Notes: generated from the sequence alone by a model not told the origin. Shown: positions 1 to 8,190, counted from the first letter of the stretch. The stretch: 10,854 nucleotides of DNA from Brachionus koreanus (GCA_016987375.1 PJRA01000160.1:146762-157615), one strand, 5' to 3'. Translations and numbers: made by a program.

Positions 1-121
1 TTTATATTTTGTGATATTTTTCTGAATTAGATAATAAAAACTGAATTAGTTAATTGTTTATTGATTTTGTTATTTTTTTACTGAATTAGTGAAGATTTTT
101 ACTGGATTTGTGGATAGATAT
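1..121. repeat. Degenerate ~20-bp tandem repeat (minisatellite end)
   Basis: A unit beginning ctgaattagt recurs at 22, 41, 61 (as ttgattttgt), 81 and 102 (as ctggatttgt), so the period is 19-21 bp. The first 21 bases resemble another diverged unit, so the array probably continues to the left of the window. Units differ by several substitutions, which suggests an old array. No coding potential was seen in it. Confidence 0.6.
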
Positions 122-781
122 TATTTGTGCTCATAATTTTACATTTTCATATTTTTATATTAATCTTTTTTTTTAAAATAAAATTTTTTAAAATTAAAAA
201 GTCTTGAAAATGCAAAATAAAAATTTCGATATTGCAAAAAAAATAAAATATGGAAAAATGTAAACATATTTAAATCTTGCCATGAAATTTATATGTAAAC
301 TTAAAATAATTTGATCAAGTCTGAATATCTTAATTAGATAAAATGAAAGAGCCATCCTAGAATTTTTAAATCAAATTATTTTTCAGAATATTTAACTCTT
401 CTAATTGTATCTTGGTACTATTCTAAATATTTGTAGTTAATCAAACGAATCAGATTAAGATGAACTAAGTTAATAAATAAATCTAAATATAATTAATAAA
501 ACACTATAAACTCACCAATTTTTATATTCTCTTTTCCAAATGCTGTCAAAAATGAGAAATCAAATTTTATTTGGGTTATTCTACTAAATTTAGAGAATAA
601 ATCGAAACGCTCTAGATAAAGACAAAATGGAAAAAATATAAATAATTATGAACCTAAATAATTGAAAATGAGAAATGGCCCACATTTTCAATTCAAAATC
701 GTTTAAATAACAAATAAATAGCTTATAAAATTAGACATTTTTCATTAATTCTTGGAATTTATTAAAATAAAAAATTAAAAA
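122..781. other. Gene-free AT-rich spacer
   Basis: There is no open frame with protein-like composition, no tRNA-like fold and no recognisable transposon protein. The stretch is dominated by A and T runs. It must hold the 5' UTR and promoter of the gene starting at 782, but I could not pick a TATA box or initiator from the AT background. An 11-bp perfect inverted repeat lies at 660-693. Confidence 0.6.
660..693. repeat. 11-bp perfect inverted repeat upstream of the membrane-protein gene
   Basis: The arms aattgaaaatg (660-670) and cattttcaatt (683-693) are exact reverse complements, separated by 12 bases that include ggccca. It lies about 90 bp before the start codon at 782. It could be a transcript hairpin, a binding site or chance in AT-rich DNA. 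Confidence 0.4.
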
Positions 782-1717
782 ATGTTTAATGAACACAGAA
801 ATTTCCCCACACAGCCCTTGTTTCAAGTAAAAAATAAAATTTAGATTTTTTATTTTTAATAAAAAAGATTTAAGCAAAGTGACTTTTATTTTAACAACCA
901 ACAAAAACCCAACAATTTCGAAAAGGACAACTACTCGTAAGATAAAAATTCTTTTCCTTCAAAAAAACCATTCTTTAATATATTGACTAGATAGACCAAC
1001 AAAAAAAATTGTTCTTCTTGTAGTTATTTTTTTCTTTTTGGCAATTGTTGCTACTGTTCTAGGATTAATTCCTATTTTCATCAGACTTACAAGTACGTCA
1101 GATGCTTTTCCACTGAAACAAAACGTCACCTCTCAAAATTTAACCAGTAATTAGTAAATTTTTTTTAAAAAAAATACTAATTTTTGATTTTAGATCTGCA
1201 AGAAACCGATCCATTTTCTGATCTTTTGTCTTCAGGAAATGATTTTACCCTGCGTACTGGCTCATTTGATTTTGACTTAAGTTTGAATCCAAATTCGAAA
1301 TTAGTAGGTGTAATGGACAAGGATTATGAAATTTTGGATCTTAGACCAACTATTCCAAATATAGCTATTGAGCCAGAGACCAGCTCGAAGCTGAACGTCG
1401 TTCCTCCAGAAAGTTTAAAAGATGTCCAAAATATAGAACCTGGAAAGGCAATTATTGATACTAATTTGAATGTTCAGAGACCCAATGATGTCAATTTAGA
1501 ACGCCCGAATTTAGATCAGCCTCCTTTCTTGTTTCAGAATTTTGAAGAGCCTTTAGGCTTAGATTCATTTAATATTCAGCAACCAGTTGCTCAAGGAAAT
1601 TTTGAAGGGAAATTGCTCAACCAAGAGCAGCAAGATAATGAAAAAACATTATCTCCTCGCTTAAACTCAGCCAAAGATGATCCTATTAAAAAAGATGGCG
1701 ACATTGAAAAAGCCTAA
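782..1717 (+). CDS. Unrecognised single-pass (type II) membrane protein, 260 aa, four exons
   Basis: I do not recognise the family. Exons are 782-826, 875-936, 995-1146 and 1194-1717. Introns of 48, 58 and 47 nt start with GT and end with AG, and the joined 783 nt stay in frame to TAA. The protein starts MFNEHRNF and has a polar Asn/Gln-rich N-terminal segment of about 38 residues. Lys39-Lys40 precede a strong hydrophobic helix at about 41-64 (IVLLVVIFFLAIV and onward). The remaining ~195 residues are acidic and rich in Asn, Pro, Leu and Asp. Two N-glycosylation sequons, NVT (78-80) and NLT (83-85), sit just after the helix, which fits an outside or lumenal C-terminus. With 38 residues before the helix, a signal anchor is likelier than a cleaved signal peptide. 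No cysteines, enzyme motifs or clear repeats were seen in the ectodomain, which may be largely disordered. The exon structure is well supported; the function is unknown. Confidence 0.72.
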
Positions 1718-1727
1718 GAAACAGTTA

Positions 1728-1733
1728 AATAAA
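1728..1733 (+). terminator. Polyadenylation signal of the membrane-protein gene
   Basis: A canonical AATAAA lies 11 nt after the TAA stop at 1715-1717. This suggests a very short 3' UTR. AATAAA is common by chance in DNA this AT-rich, so position is the main support. Confidence 0.5.
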
Positions 1734-1882
1734 ATCAGTCATTTAATATTTGTCTTATTCAAGTCAATAGAGTTAAATTTGAAATTATGAATATTTTTTT
1801 TGACTCAATATAGAAAAATATTATCTTTTAATAAATATTTATTAGAAAAATTTTTTTTTAACTATTTGATATTAGAAAAAAA

Positions 1883-2607
1883 ATGATAAAAGCTATTCTT
1901 ATATTTAATAATCATGGAAAACCTCGTCTGATTAAGTTCTATCAGCACTATGTAAGTCAATTAATTTAAGTTTTTTGTGAAAATCTAAAATTTAATAATA
2001 ATATAATTTAATATTATATTTTAAATAAACAAGACTGAGGACATGCAACAGCAGATCATTAGAGAGACTTTTCAATTAGTTTCCAAGAGAGATGACAATG
2101 TGTGCAATTTTTTAGAAGGAGGATCGTAAATTTTTAATTTAATTAGATTTAAATTTAACTTAATTGAAAAAATTTCGTGTCAGATTAATCGGTGGGTCAG
2201 ATTATAAAATAATTTATAGACACTATGCCACACTTTACTTTGTATTTTGTGTCGATTCAAGTGAAAGTGAACTAGGCATACTAGATTTAATTCAAGTTTT
2301 TGTTGAAACATTGGACAAATGCTTTGAAAATGTGTGCGAATTGGACCTAATATTTCATTTTGACAAAGTTCAATACATTCTACAAGAGCTGTGTATGGGA
2401 GGCATGGTACTTGAAACAAACATGAATGAAATTGTTCTACGAATTGAGGAAATGAATAAATTGGAAAAGTCAGAAGCAGGTATTGGGGGTACACAGTCGA
2501 AGGCCATCACAGCTGTGAAAGAAATGAACATTTCCAATATAACCCAAAAGTTCAAAGATATTAAACTACCTGATCTACCTAATATAGGAAACATAAAGCT
2601 CAATTAA
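1883..2607 (+). CDS. AP3S1: AP-3 complex subunit sigma (194 aa, three exons)
   Basis: This is the small subunit of the AP-3 adaptor, which sorts membrane cargo from endosomes or trans-Golgi to lysosomes and related organelles. In AP complexes the sigma subunit, with the large delta-type subunit, binds dileucine sorting signals. Exons are 1883-1951, 2034-2125 and 2184-2607, with introns of 82 and 58 nt. The Ser codon of LEGGS is split across intron 2 (TC|A). The protein begins MIKAILIFNNHGKPRL and continues with QQQIIRETF, VCNFLEGG, IGGSDYK and YRHYATLYFVFCVDSSESEL. The core LGILDLIQVFVETLDKCFEN is almost the vertebrate sequence. It is a single longin-like sigma domain with a variable C-tail ending NIGNIKLN. 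The length matches vertebrate AP-3 sigma (about 193 aa). It looks like a co-ortholog of vertebrate AP3S1 and AP3S2; several N-terminal positions favour AP3S1, but the two cannot be separated here. Confidence 0.96.
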
Positions 2608-2690
2608 TTAAGCTAAATTTTTTTCTAAAAATTTAAGTGTTTTCTATGGTCATGTTATTTTAGAGCGTATTATTTATTTTTTGTTTAATT

Positions 2691-2696
2691 AATAAA
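2691..2696 (+). terminator. Polyadenylation signal of the AP-3 sigma gene
   Basis: AATAAA lies 84 nt after the stop codon at 2605-2607 and is the first canonical hexamer downstream. It is followed by a T-rich stretch, as expected near a cleavage site. Confidence 0.5.
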
Positions 2697-3226
2697 CTTT
2701 TTTAAATTTCAGTCTCTATTTTAGTTTAATTTTTCGAATTAAATAAATAAAAGTGACTTTGCTTAATTTTTAACCTCTTGCTTCACATGAAATCAGGAAT
2801 TATTTAAATAATTAATTTTGTTTTTTAGTTTATTTTGTTTTTCATTTTCATGATTAATGTTCCACAACAAAGTGCCAAATTATTTGAAACAAATCCTTTT
2901 AATTGAAAAATTTAAATTTCATTTTTCAAAAATTATCAAAACATTTTAAATTCACAATTAAATTTCAATGCATTATTAGAAATTACAATCCTTTTTCAAA
3001 AGTCTTAAAATAAAGCTCTGAAATGTAACAAAAATTCAAAAATCTGCGATGAAACTAATTGCGCATTTTAATTTTTTTGATAATTTTTAAAAAATAAAAT
3101 TTGATCAAAATTATTCTTTGCCAAAAATAAAAGAAAAAATTTTTCCTTGAGTTTTAAACAAATTGATATAAATATATATTGTGCGAAATTTATTAGAATG
3201 AACATTTACTTTCCTTGTCTTAAAAA
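2697..3226. other. Gene-free AT-rich spacer
   Basis: No protein-like frame, RNA gene or clear repeat was seen. The left edge is the probable 3' end of the AP-3 sigma transcript. The right edge meets the reverse-transcriptase relic and may contain its unrecognisable remainder. Confidence 0.55.
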
Positions 3227-3379
3227 TTATTTCATTTTATTCAATCTATCAATATAACTTAATTTTCTCAGGTCCGGTGCCAGTTTCGTAGCTCTTCTTT
3301 GAACCTTTTCCAATTCGTTTATATCTTTTACACAGTAAGGATGCCAAGAGCTAATCGCGTACTCTAATCGAATAAGTTA
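3227..3379 (-). pseudogene. Relic of a non-LTR retrotransposon reverse transcriptase (C-terminal part)
   Basis: Reading the minus strand from 3379 down to a TAA at 3229-3227 gives about 50 residues containing LEYAISSWHPY, DINELEKVQRRATKLAP, LRKLSYIDRL and NKMK. The pattern LEYA-x-W-x-PY, followed by a DI-x-x-LE-x-VQRRATK-x segment and an L-x-x-LSY-x-x-RL segment, is a hallmark of the region C-terminal to the catalytic core in jockey/CR1-like reverse transcriptases. An in-frame stop lies just upstream (codon ending at 3380), and the frame stops before the expected downstream sequence, so this is a dead fragment. Its base composition is visibly richer in G+C than the surroundings. Confidence 0.85.
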
Positions 3380-4130
3380 TTTTAAAATTTTTTATATATT
3401 CTTTTTTTTAAGGACCATTAGCTCGATACAGATAAACAAATAAATGAATAAAAATGGTGTCATTTATTTTTATTTTGAGAAAAAATATAAAATATTATGA
3501 ATGATCCATTTAATATAATTAATTAAAGTCTTTATTAATTCAAATTTAGATTTAATTTTTTTTCATATCCCAATTTTAAAAACTAAAAATTTACTTTATT
3601 TTAAATATCAATAAAAATTTTCTTAAATTTTAAGGTTAATCAACAGGCTTTATCTATTATTTATTATTGCGAGACTTAATGAAACTTTATTCATTTAAAA
3701 TAATACAAAATTTCAAAAAAAGTAATTTCTTAAAGACAAATGATTTTAATTTTTTATGGCTTTTTCATAAATTAAGTTTATATTATTAAATACATCTTAA
3801 ATGTATTTAATTCTTATTAGATAATCTAATTATAGTGTTTTTAAATTGATTTTATTAAATTTAAATTAATAGAAATGTATTTTTAAATAAATAAAATTTT
3901 TGCTATTTTAAGACTATTCGAAAGCATCTCTTAGGTTAGAAAAAAGAATAAAATTCTATTTTCTCGTGCAAATATAATTTCAAGTTAATTTTATTTTGCA
4001 AATTTTGAAAATTAATTAAAATATGTTTTAAAGCAGAGTATTATTAAAAATTTTCAACATTTTTTTGAATTAAAAAAATGTGTTTAATAGATTGATTTTT
4101 TAAATAATTAGTAAAATAATTTATTTTTCC
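3380..4130. other. Gene-free AT-rich spacer upstream of the NIFK gene
   Basis: No open frame with convincing composition was found. It probably holds the promoter and any 5' UTR exon of the gene at 4140, but I could identify no specific element beyond the hairpin at 3785-3811 and the acceptor-like site just before the start codon. Confidence 0.55.
3785..3811. repeat. Perfect 11-bp hairpin with 5-nt loop
   Basis: The arms attaaatacat (3785-3795) and atgtatttaat (3801-3811) are exact reverse complements flanking cttaa. It is not next to any gene end that I can identify. Confidence 0.5.
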
Positions 4131-4139
4131 GTTTTTAGA
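4116..4139 (+). promoter_or_regulatory. Splice-acceptor-like site immediately before the NIFK start codon
   Basis: A pyrimidine-rich tract (ttatttttccgttttt) is followed by AG at 4137-4138, one base before the ATG at 4140. This looks like a 3' splice site. The mRNA may begin with a spliced 5' UTR exon, or with a trans-spliced leader. No donor for a cis intron could be singled out upstream. Confidence 0.45.
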
Positions 4140-5056
4140 ATGTCTGAGACTCTACAAACAAATGAAAAGAATAAAACAGGCCCTAAAAAAGCCCCACGAA
4201 AACCAGCAGATCAGTTCGGTTACATGTACATTGGCCACTTGCCTCACGGATTTTATGAAGACGAAATAAAATCCTATTTTTCTCAATTCGGAAAAGTTTG
4301 CCGAGTTCGATTAGCCAAGTCCAAGTTAACAGGTAATTACAAAGGATATGGCTTTGTTCAATTTGAAAACAAACAAGTTGCTGACATTTCTGCCGAAACA
4401 ATGAACAATTATCTCATGTTTAATAAACTTTTAAAATGCCATTCGATTCCTCATGAAAAGCTGCATCCTGAGACTTTTAAGAATGCAAAAAAGAAATTTT
4501 TTAAACCTCTTCAGTCAATGTTCAGAAAGAAATTTAATCAAAAAAAATCAGCTGAAAAATTAATGGTATTTTTTTTTAATTTATGGTCATTGTCAGTTTG
4601 AATTAAAATACTTTGAATAGAAAATCAGTCTGAGGCGTTCGGCGAAAATGAAAAAACGCCAAGAGAAATTAAATAATTTGGGAATCAATTTAGATCTAAA
4701 TCAAGTCGTAAGCTATTTATATTTAGATCTTTTTTTTTAGTCAATTTATTTCTATTTAGCTTAATCCTATTTCGGAAGGAAAAAAAAGCAAAAAAGAAAA
4801 TGTTAAAAAAATTGAAAAAAAAATAGGAAATAATGAAATAAATAATGAGGTTTCTAAAAAAGAAAAAGAAAGAGGAAATAAATTAGCTAATGAGAAAAAA
4901 ATAAAATTAAAAAAAGAAGGAAAGATGAGCGAAGAAATTAAATCTGTGCCTATCAAGCGTAAAAATGAGACAAAACAAGAAGTTAAACCATTAGAAAAAA
5001 ACAAAAAGCAGATTCCAACTAAGGAAAATAAATCAATTAAAAAAAATAAAAAGTAA
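4140..5056 (+). CDS. NIFK: NIFK-like nucleolar RNA-binding protein (269 aa, three exons)
   Basis: NIFK (MKI67 FHA domain-interacting nucleolar phosphoprotein; yeast counterpart Nop15) acts in the nucleolus in large-subunit pre-rRNA processing. Exons are 4140-4565, 4621-4707 and 4760-5056, separated by phase-0 introns of 55 and 52 nt. One RRM spans about residues 27-105. Its RNP2 is MYIGHL (29-34) and its RNP1 is KGYGFVQF (68-75), with YFSQFGKV between them. The post-RRM signature AETMNNYL, then LLKCHSIPHEKLHPETF, is specific to NIFK/Nop15 rather than to RRMs generally. Exon 2 gives LRRSAKMKKRQEKLNNLGIN, matching the basic segment that ends in KKGIDYDF in vertebrates. Exon 3 encodes a 98-residue tail, about one third lysine. 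Acceptor 4759 is required, because using the AG at 4740 meets a stop within eight codons. Human NIFK is about 293 aa, so the length fits. Confidence 0.92.
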
Positions 5057-5083
5057 AAGTTAAAATTTTTAAATTTAATTTAA

Positions 5084-5089
5084 AATAAA
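5084..5089 (+). terminator. Polyadenylation signal of the NIFK gene
   Basis: AATAAA starts 28 nt after the TAA at 5054-5056 and is followed by A/T-rich sequence. Spacing and orientation suit this gene, which would then have a very short 3' UTR. Confidence 0.5.
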
Positions 5090-5518
5090 CTTTAAAAAAA
5101 TGATTTTTTTTTGCCAAAATAATTTTTCTTCTATGCTATCTATTACAAAAATTCAACACCGCTCCCATAGGTGTCTTCTTTCTCAAAGCATATTATCATT
5201 AATGCTTTTTTTTACCATACAATATTTAAAAAAATTACTTGAAGATGAAAAATCTCTTATATTGAAACTCCAATATTTTATTTGAGCAATTCAATTTTTA
5301 ACCAGTTTGGCATTCAGAAATAAAAAAGTAAAACAAAAGTTAAAAGTTAAGTGATCCCCCACAAGCATCATTACACAAAATAAAAAAATTTAATAAATAA
5401 ATTTTAAATAATTTTTGAAAAATAATTTTTTTTAACTAAAAATTTTGTCCTTAATTTATAATTAAAAATATTCTAATATTTAAAAAATATTTCTATTGTC
5501 CGATTTATAAATATAAAG
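5090..5518. other. Gene-free spacer
   Basis: Short open frames here are Phe/Ile/Leu/Lys-rich and look like AT-background noise. No RNA gene or transposon protein was seen. The stretch ends at the left terminus of the inverted-repeat element. Confidence 0.55.
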
Positions 5519-5963
5519 TAGTGTTGGATACGGACAGAGCTAGCTGGTCAAATAGACGGGCGATTACTCACGGTTGTTGGCCTGTTTATTATAGCGGGCT
5601 CCTTTTAAGCCCGTTTAGTAACCGCTTAAATTTAGAATTGATTTAAAAAAAAATTAAATTGATTGTTTAGATTATTTAGAAAAAAATTAATTTGCATTTT
5701 ATAAACCTGGATATATGAAAAAAGTTTTTTTTTTTTGTAAAAATTTATCTTAAGTAAATTATTGAAAAAAATAAAATTTTTTTAAATAAATCCTAAACGT
5801 GCCCTCAAAAACTGTGACAGGCGCTTAGACCACCTGTATAATTTTACAGTTACAAAACGGGCCAGAGTGCGCCCATGAAAAACTGCCCGTTTAATACGAT
5901 CAGGGTCATAGTTTTGAAAAATTTTGACCCGTTGAATGTTCGCTTGCAAGGACACCAACACTA
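5519..5963. mobile_element. Non-autonomous TIR element, copy A (MITE-like, about 445 bp)
   Basis: The ends are exact inverted repeats: tagtgttgg (5519-5527) and ccaacacta (5955-5963). Imperfect complementarity continues inward, for example agcccgtttagtaac (5608-5622) against cagttacaaaacgggcc (5847-5863). Each arm is thus roughly 107-117 bp, with G+C-rich blocks around an AT-rich centre without an open frame. The element is too short to encode a transposase, so it must have been moved in trans. The TAGTGTTGG end resembles some hAT ends, but I see no matching 8-bp target duplication, so the superfamily is uncertain. The right arm aligns along about 80 bp with the left arm of the copy at 8869-9320. 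Confidence 0.7.
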
Positions 5964-6016
5964 AACACTAATAAAAAGTAGACTTTACAATTTTAATAAT
6001 TTTTGAATTGGATTCA

Positions 6017-6034
6017 GGCCTAAAATTTCGGGCC
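6017..6034. repeat. Imperfect palindrome resembling the TIR-element motif
   Basis: ggcctaaaatttcgggcc is an imperfect palindrome with a GGCC-AAAATTT-GGCC layout, like motifs inside the inverted-repeat elements (for example ccaaaattttggcc near 9290). It may be a scrap of a related element. The rest of 5964-6211 shows nothing else. Confidence 0.3.
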
Positions 6035-6178
6035 AAGTTTCATTAAGAAAATTAAATTTACAACTCTTAATATTGGATAAACTAATCTATTTGTTAAGTT
6101 CGATTACTATGGTCAATGGATTTTTTAAATATGGAATGATTATTTTTAAAATTAAACACCAAATATTTAGAATAACTA

Positions 6179-6184
6179 TTTAAT
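6179..6184 (-). terminator. Probable variant polyadenylation signal of the CNG channel gene
   Basis: On the minus strand ATTAAA lies 27 nt after the TGA stop at 6214-6212. No AATAAA was seen on that strand between the stop and about 6120, so this common variant is the best candidate. Confidence 0.35.
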
Positions 6185-6211
6185 TAGAATAAAAAAATTT
6201 AGAATTAATTA

Positions 6212-8190
6212 TCAATTATTTTTTTTAAAATGATTTTCAATATTTGACAAACTAGTCTTGCATTCTCTTAAAAAATCATTGTATCTTTGGAAAAAACTTT
6301 CCAATTTTTTACTTAAATCTAAAACTTTTGTCTTTTGAAATGTTTCAATTCTTTCATCGAAAACCTTTTGTCTCCTCTCAGTTTTTTCTGCAAAATCTTC
6401 ATCCAACAAGTTGTCTTTTCTGAGCAAAGCCTTTCCTTTTTCAATCAAAATTTTCTTGGCCACCGGATACTCGCTCAAAGCTTCCCATAGATCTTTTTTG
6501 CTCAGCTGAAAAACATCTGAAAATCCCACTGATCTTATATTTGCTGTTCTCTTATTTCCGTTTTTATTTCCCGGAATGTCCAAAATACTAATTTCTCCAA
6601 ACGCAGCACCAGATCCCAGCGTTGCATAGACTTGACTTCCATCTGGACTGACCACTTGTAAAGCACCTGTTTTTATAAAATACATTTCATGTCCAACGTC
6701 ACCTTTTCGGCATACATAATCTCCAGGCGAATATATTTGTAACTTGAGTTTTGTAACAAGTTCTTCTAGTAGACCTGGTTCACAGTCTTGAAACACATGC
6801 ACTCGTTTCAAAGTGTCCATGTGAACATTCATTGCAATTTCTTTGCGCAAGTTATCCGGCAACACATTTAGAACTTCATCTAAATCAACATTTTTAGCTA
6901 TCCACAAATAGTCCAAATAATTTTTTATTCTAGCCTCGAGTTCTCCGTAGATTTTATGCTGCTTTAAGAACAACTTGGCATAGTCACATTTTTGCTGAAG
7001 GTCCAAATTTTGTCTATTGGCATTTTCAAACATATCAGCGGCACTTCCAATGGTAATGGCCAAAATAACAACACCAATCATCAATAAAATAGACATGTAC
7101 ATTTCCTGGTAAGAATTACACGGCTCGGGCACTTCAGCAATGGTGGTCAGTGTTTGTACTGACCACCAAAAACAATATATGTACTGAGAGCTCAATTCAT
7201 CAGTGAATAGAATATTGTTGTTCTGCACCTCGGTTTGATTGTGTTCCAAATTTTCATGGGTCAGGCTCGGGTAAGTCCATGCATCACTTCCGAAGCCTTG
7301 AGCATTGCTTAATATGAAATAAATGCACGCATTCCAATGCATTGCGACTAGAATGTTTAGAATTAAATTGCTCATGCGAAACGCGGTTGGAAATTTGGTT
7401 TCTGTTTCGGTCAAATTCAAAAATTCCAAATAACGAGATACTTTTAACAAGCGATTGAGTCTGAGAGCGGCAAGGATTTGTTTTTCTCGATAATCTGGAC
7501 TTATCAATAGATAGATCAAATCTGTAGGTAATAAGCTGAGCAAGTCAATTTTGAATGCCATTGTTTTTGCATAACGTGTGGCTATTTTGCGCTTATTCGG
7601 ACACGGAAGACCGTCTTCAAGATAACCAGTTAGAAATTTGATTATAATGTCAATTAAATAAACCAAATCCATGATCAAATAGTCAGCTATTTGCCAAAAA
7701 AAACCATACTCATTCTTTTCCAAAAGCCAAAAAGCCGACCTGGCTATCAAAAATATCAAATTGTAAAGATAACATAGGGAAAAAATGCTTAGCCAAGTGT
7801 AATAAAATTTATTTAAGGGGTTAATATAAAATTTTTCAAATTTTAATTTTAGACGAGATGGAATGCTTAAGCTAGTGTTGGGAAGTTGATTGATTGAAGC
7901 ATTTGATTCTGATCGTTGTTCGCTTGGTTCTTTTTGAGTTTCTCTTGGTTTATCTTCAACAAGTTCTTCGGATTCTTCTTGTTCTGATCTTTTGCTATAC
8001 TTTCGTTGATTACGGATCCATCTAGTCGACAATCTTTTTTGATACACAATACTCTAAATTATTCAAAAATAAAAATTAAATGTTTGAGAGTGCTTTTTTT
8101 TTTGTTTAATACTTCAATTCGAAGACAGTGTGCTTCAGGAGTCGTGCCATAAGGAACAGATGTCGATGATTTTCGATCAATACAAGACAT
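6212..8190 (-). CDS. Cyclic-nucleotide-gated cation channel, CNGA-type subunit (639 aa, two exons)
   Basis: This plasma-membrane cation channel subunit opens on cAMP/cGMP binding, as in sensory transduction. Exon 1 is 8190-8113 (26 codons from ATG, starting MSCIDRKSS). A 59-nt intron (8112-8054) follows, and exon 2 is 8053-6212. Both junctions are phase 0. Exon 2 has no ATG near its start in frame, so the upstream exon supplies the start. Order: charged cytosolic N-terminus; S1 ~111-131; S2 ~150-168; S3 ~191-210; S4 ~220-238 (LRLNRLLKVSRYLEF); S5 ~253-275, including MHWNACIYF; pore ~316-337; S6 ~343-366; C-linker ~368-443, including DYLW and EIAMNVHMDTLK; cyclic-nucleotide-binding domain ~444-568. 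The last contains PGDYVCRKGD, FGEISILDI and RTANIRS, including the Arg-Thr pair that contacts the nucleotide phosphate. A predicted C-terminal coiled coil (~603-634) resembles the CNGA leucine zipper. The filter reads TTIAEVPEP instead of TTIGETP. The nearest groups by eye are CNGA1-3, fly CNGA and worm TAX-4. Confidence 0.93.

Noticed and set aside
2180..2603. Two antisense open frames across the AP-3 sigma last exon
   Set aside because: They are shadows of a highly conserved sense exon and have no recognisable motifs.
4741..4759. Alternative start of NIFK exon 3 after the AG at 4740
   Set aside because: In the required phase it reaches TAA within eight codons; the AG at 4759 keeps the frame open to a proper end.
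4756..5004. Antisense 82-codon Phe/Ser-rich hydrophobic frame
   Set aside because: It is the complement of the lysine-rich NIFK exon 3: Lys and Glu codons read backwards give Phe, Leu and Ser.
5100..5285. 61-codon plus-strand frame
   Set aside because: It starts in the NIFK 3' flank just after the poly(A) signal, with noise-like composition and no motif.
5511..5971. 8-bp target-site duplication for TIR copy A
   Set aside because: The flanks atataaag and aacactaa do not match, so the hAT assignment cannot be supported this way.
8045..8047. GTG/TTG start for the CNG or other ORFs
   Set aside because: These are internal codons near a splice acceptor. The preceding short exon gives a normal ATG and an in-frame junction, so non-ATG starts are not needed.
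7867..8049. Alternative 60-codon frame overlapping the CNG N-terminus
   Set aside because: It is an out-of-frame reading of the charged N-terminal region; the CNG frame continues through all channel domains.
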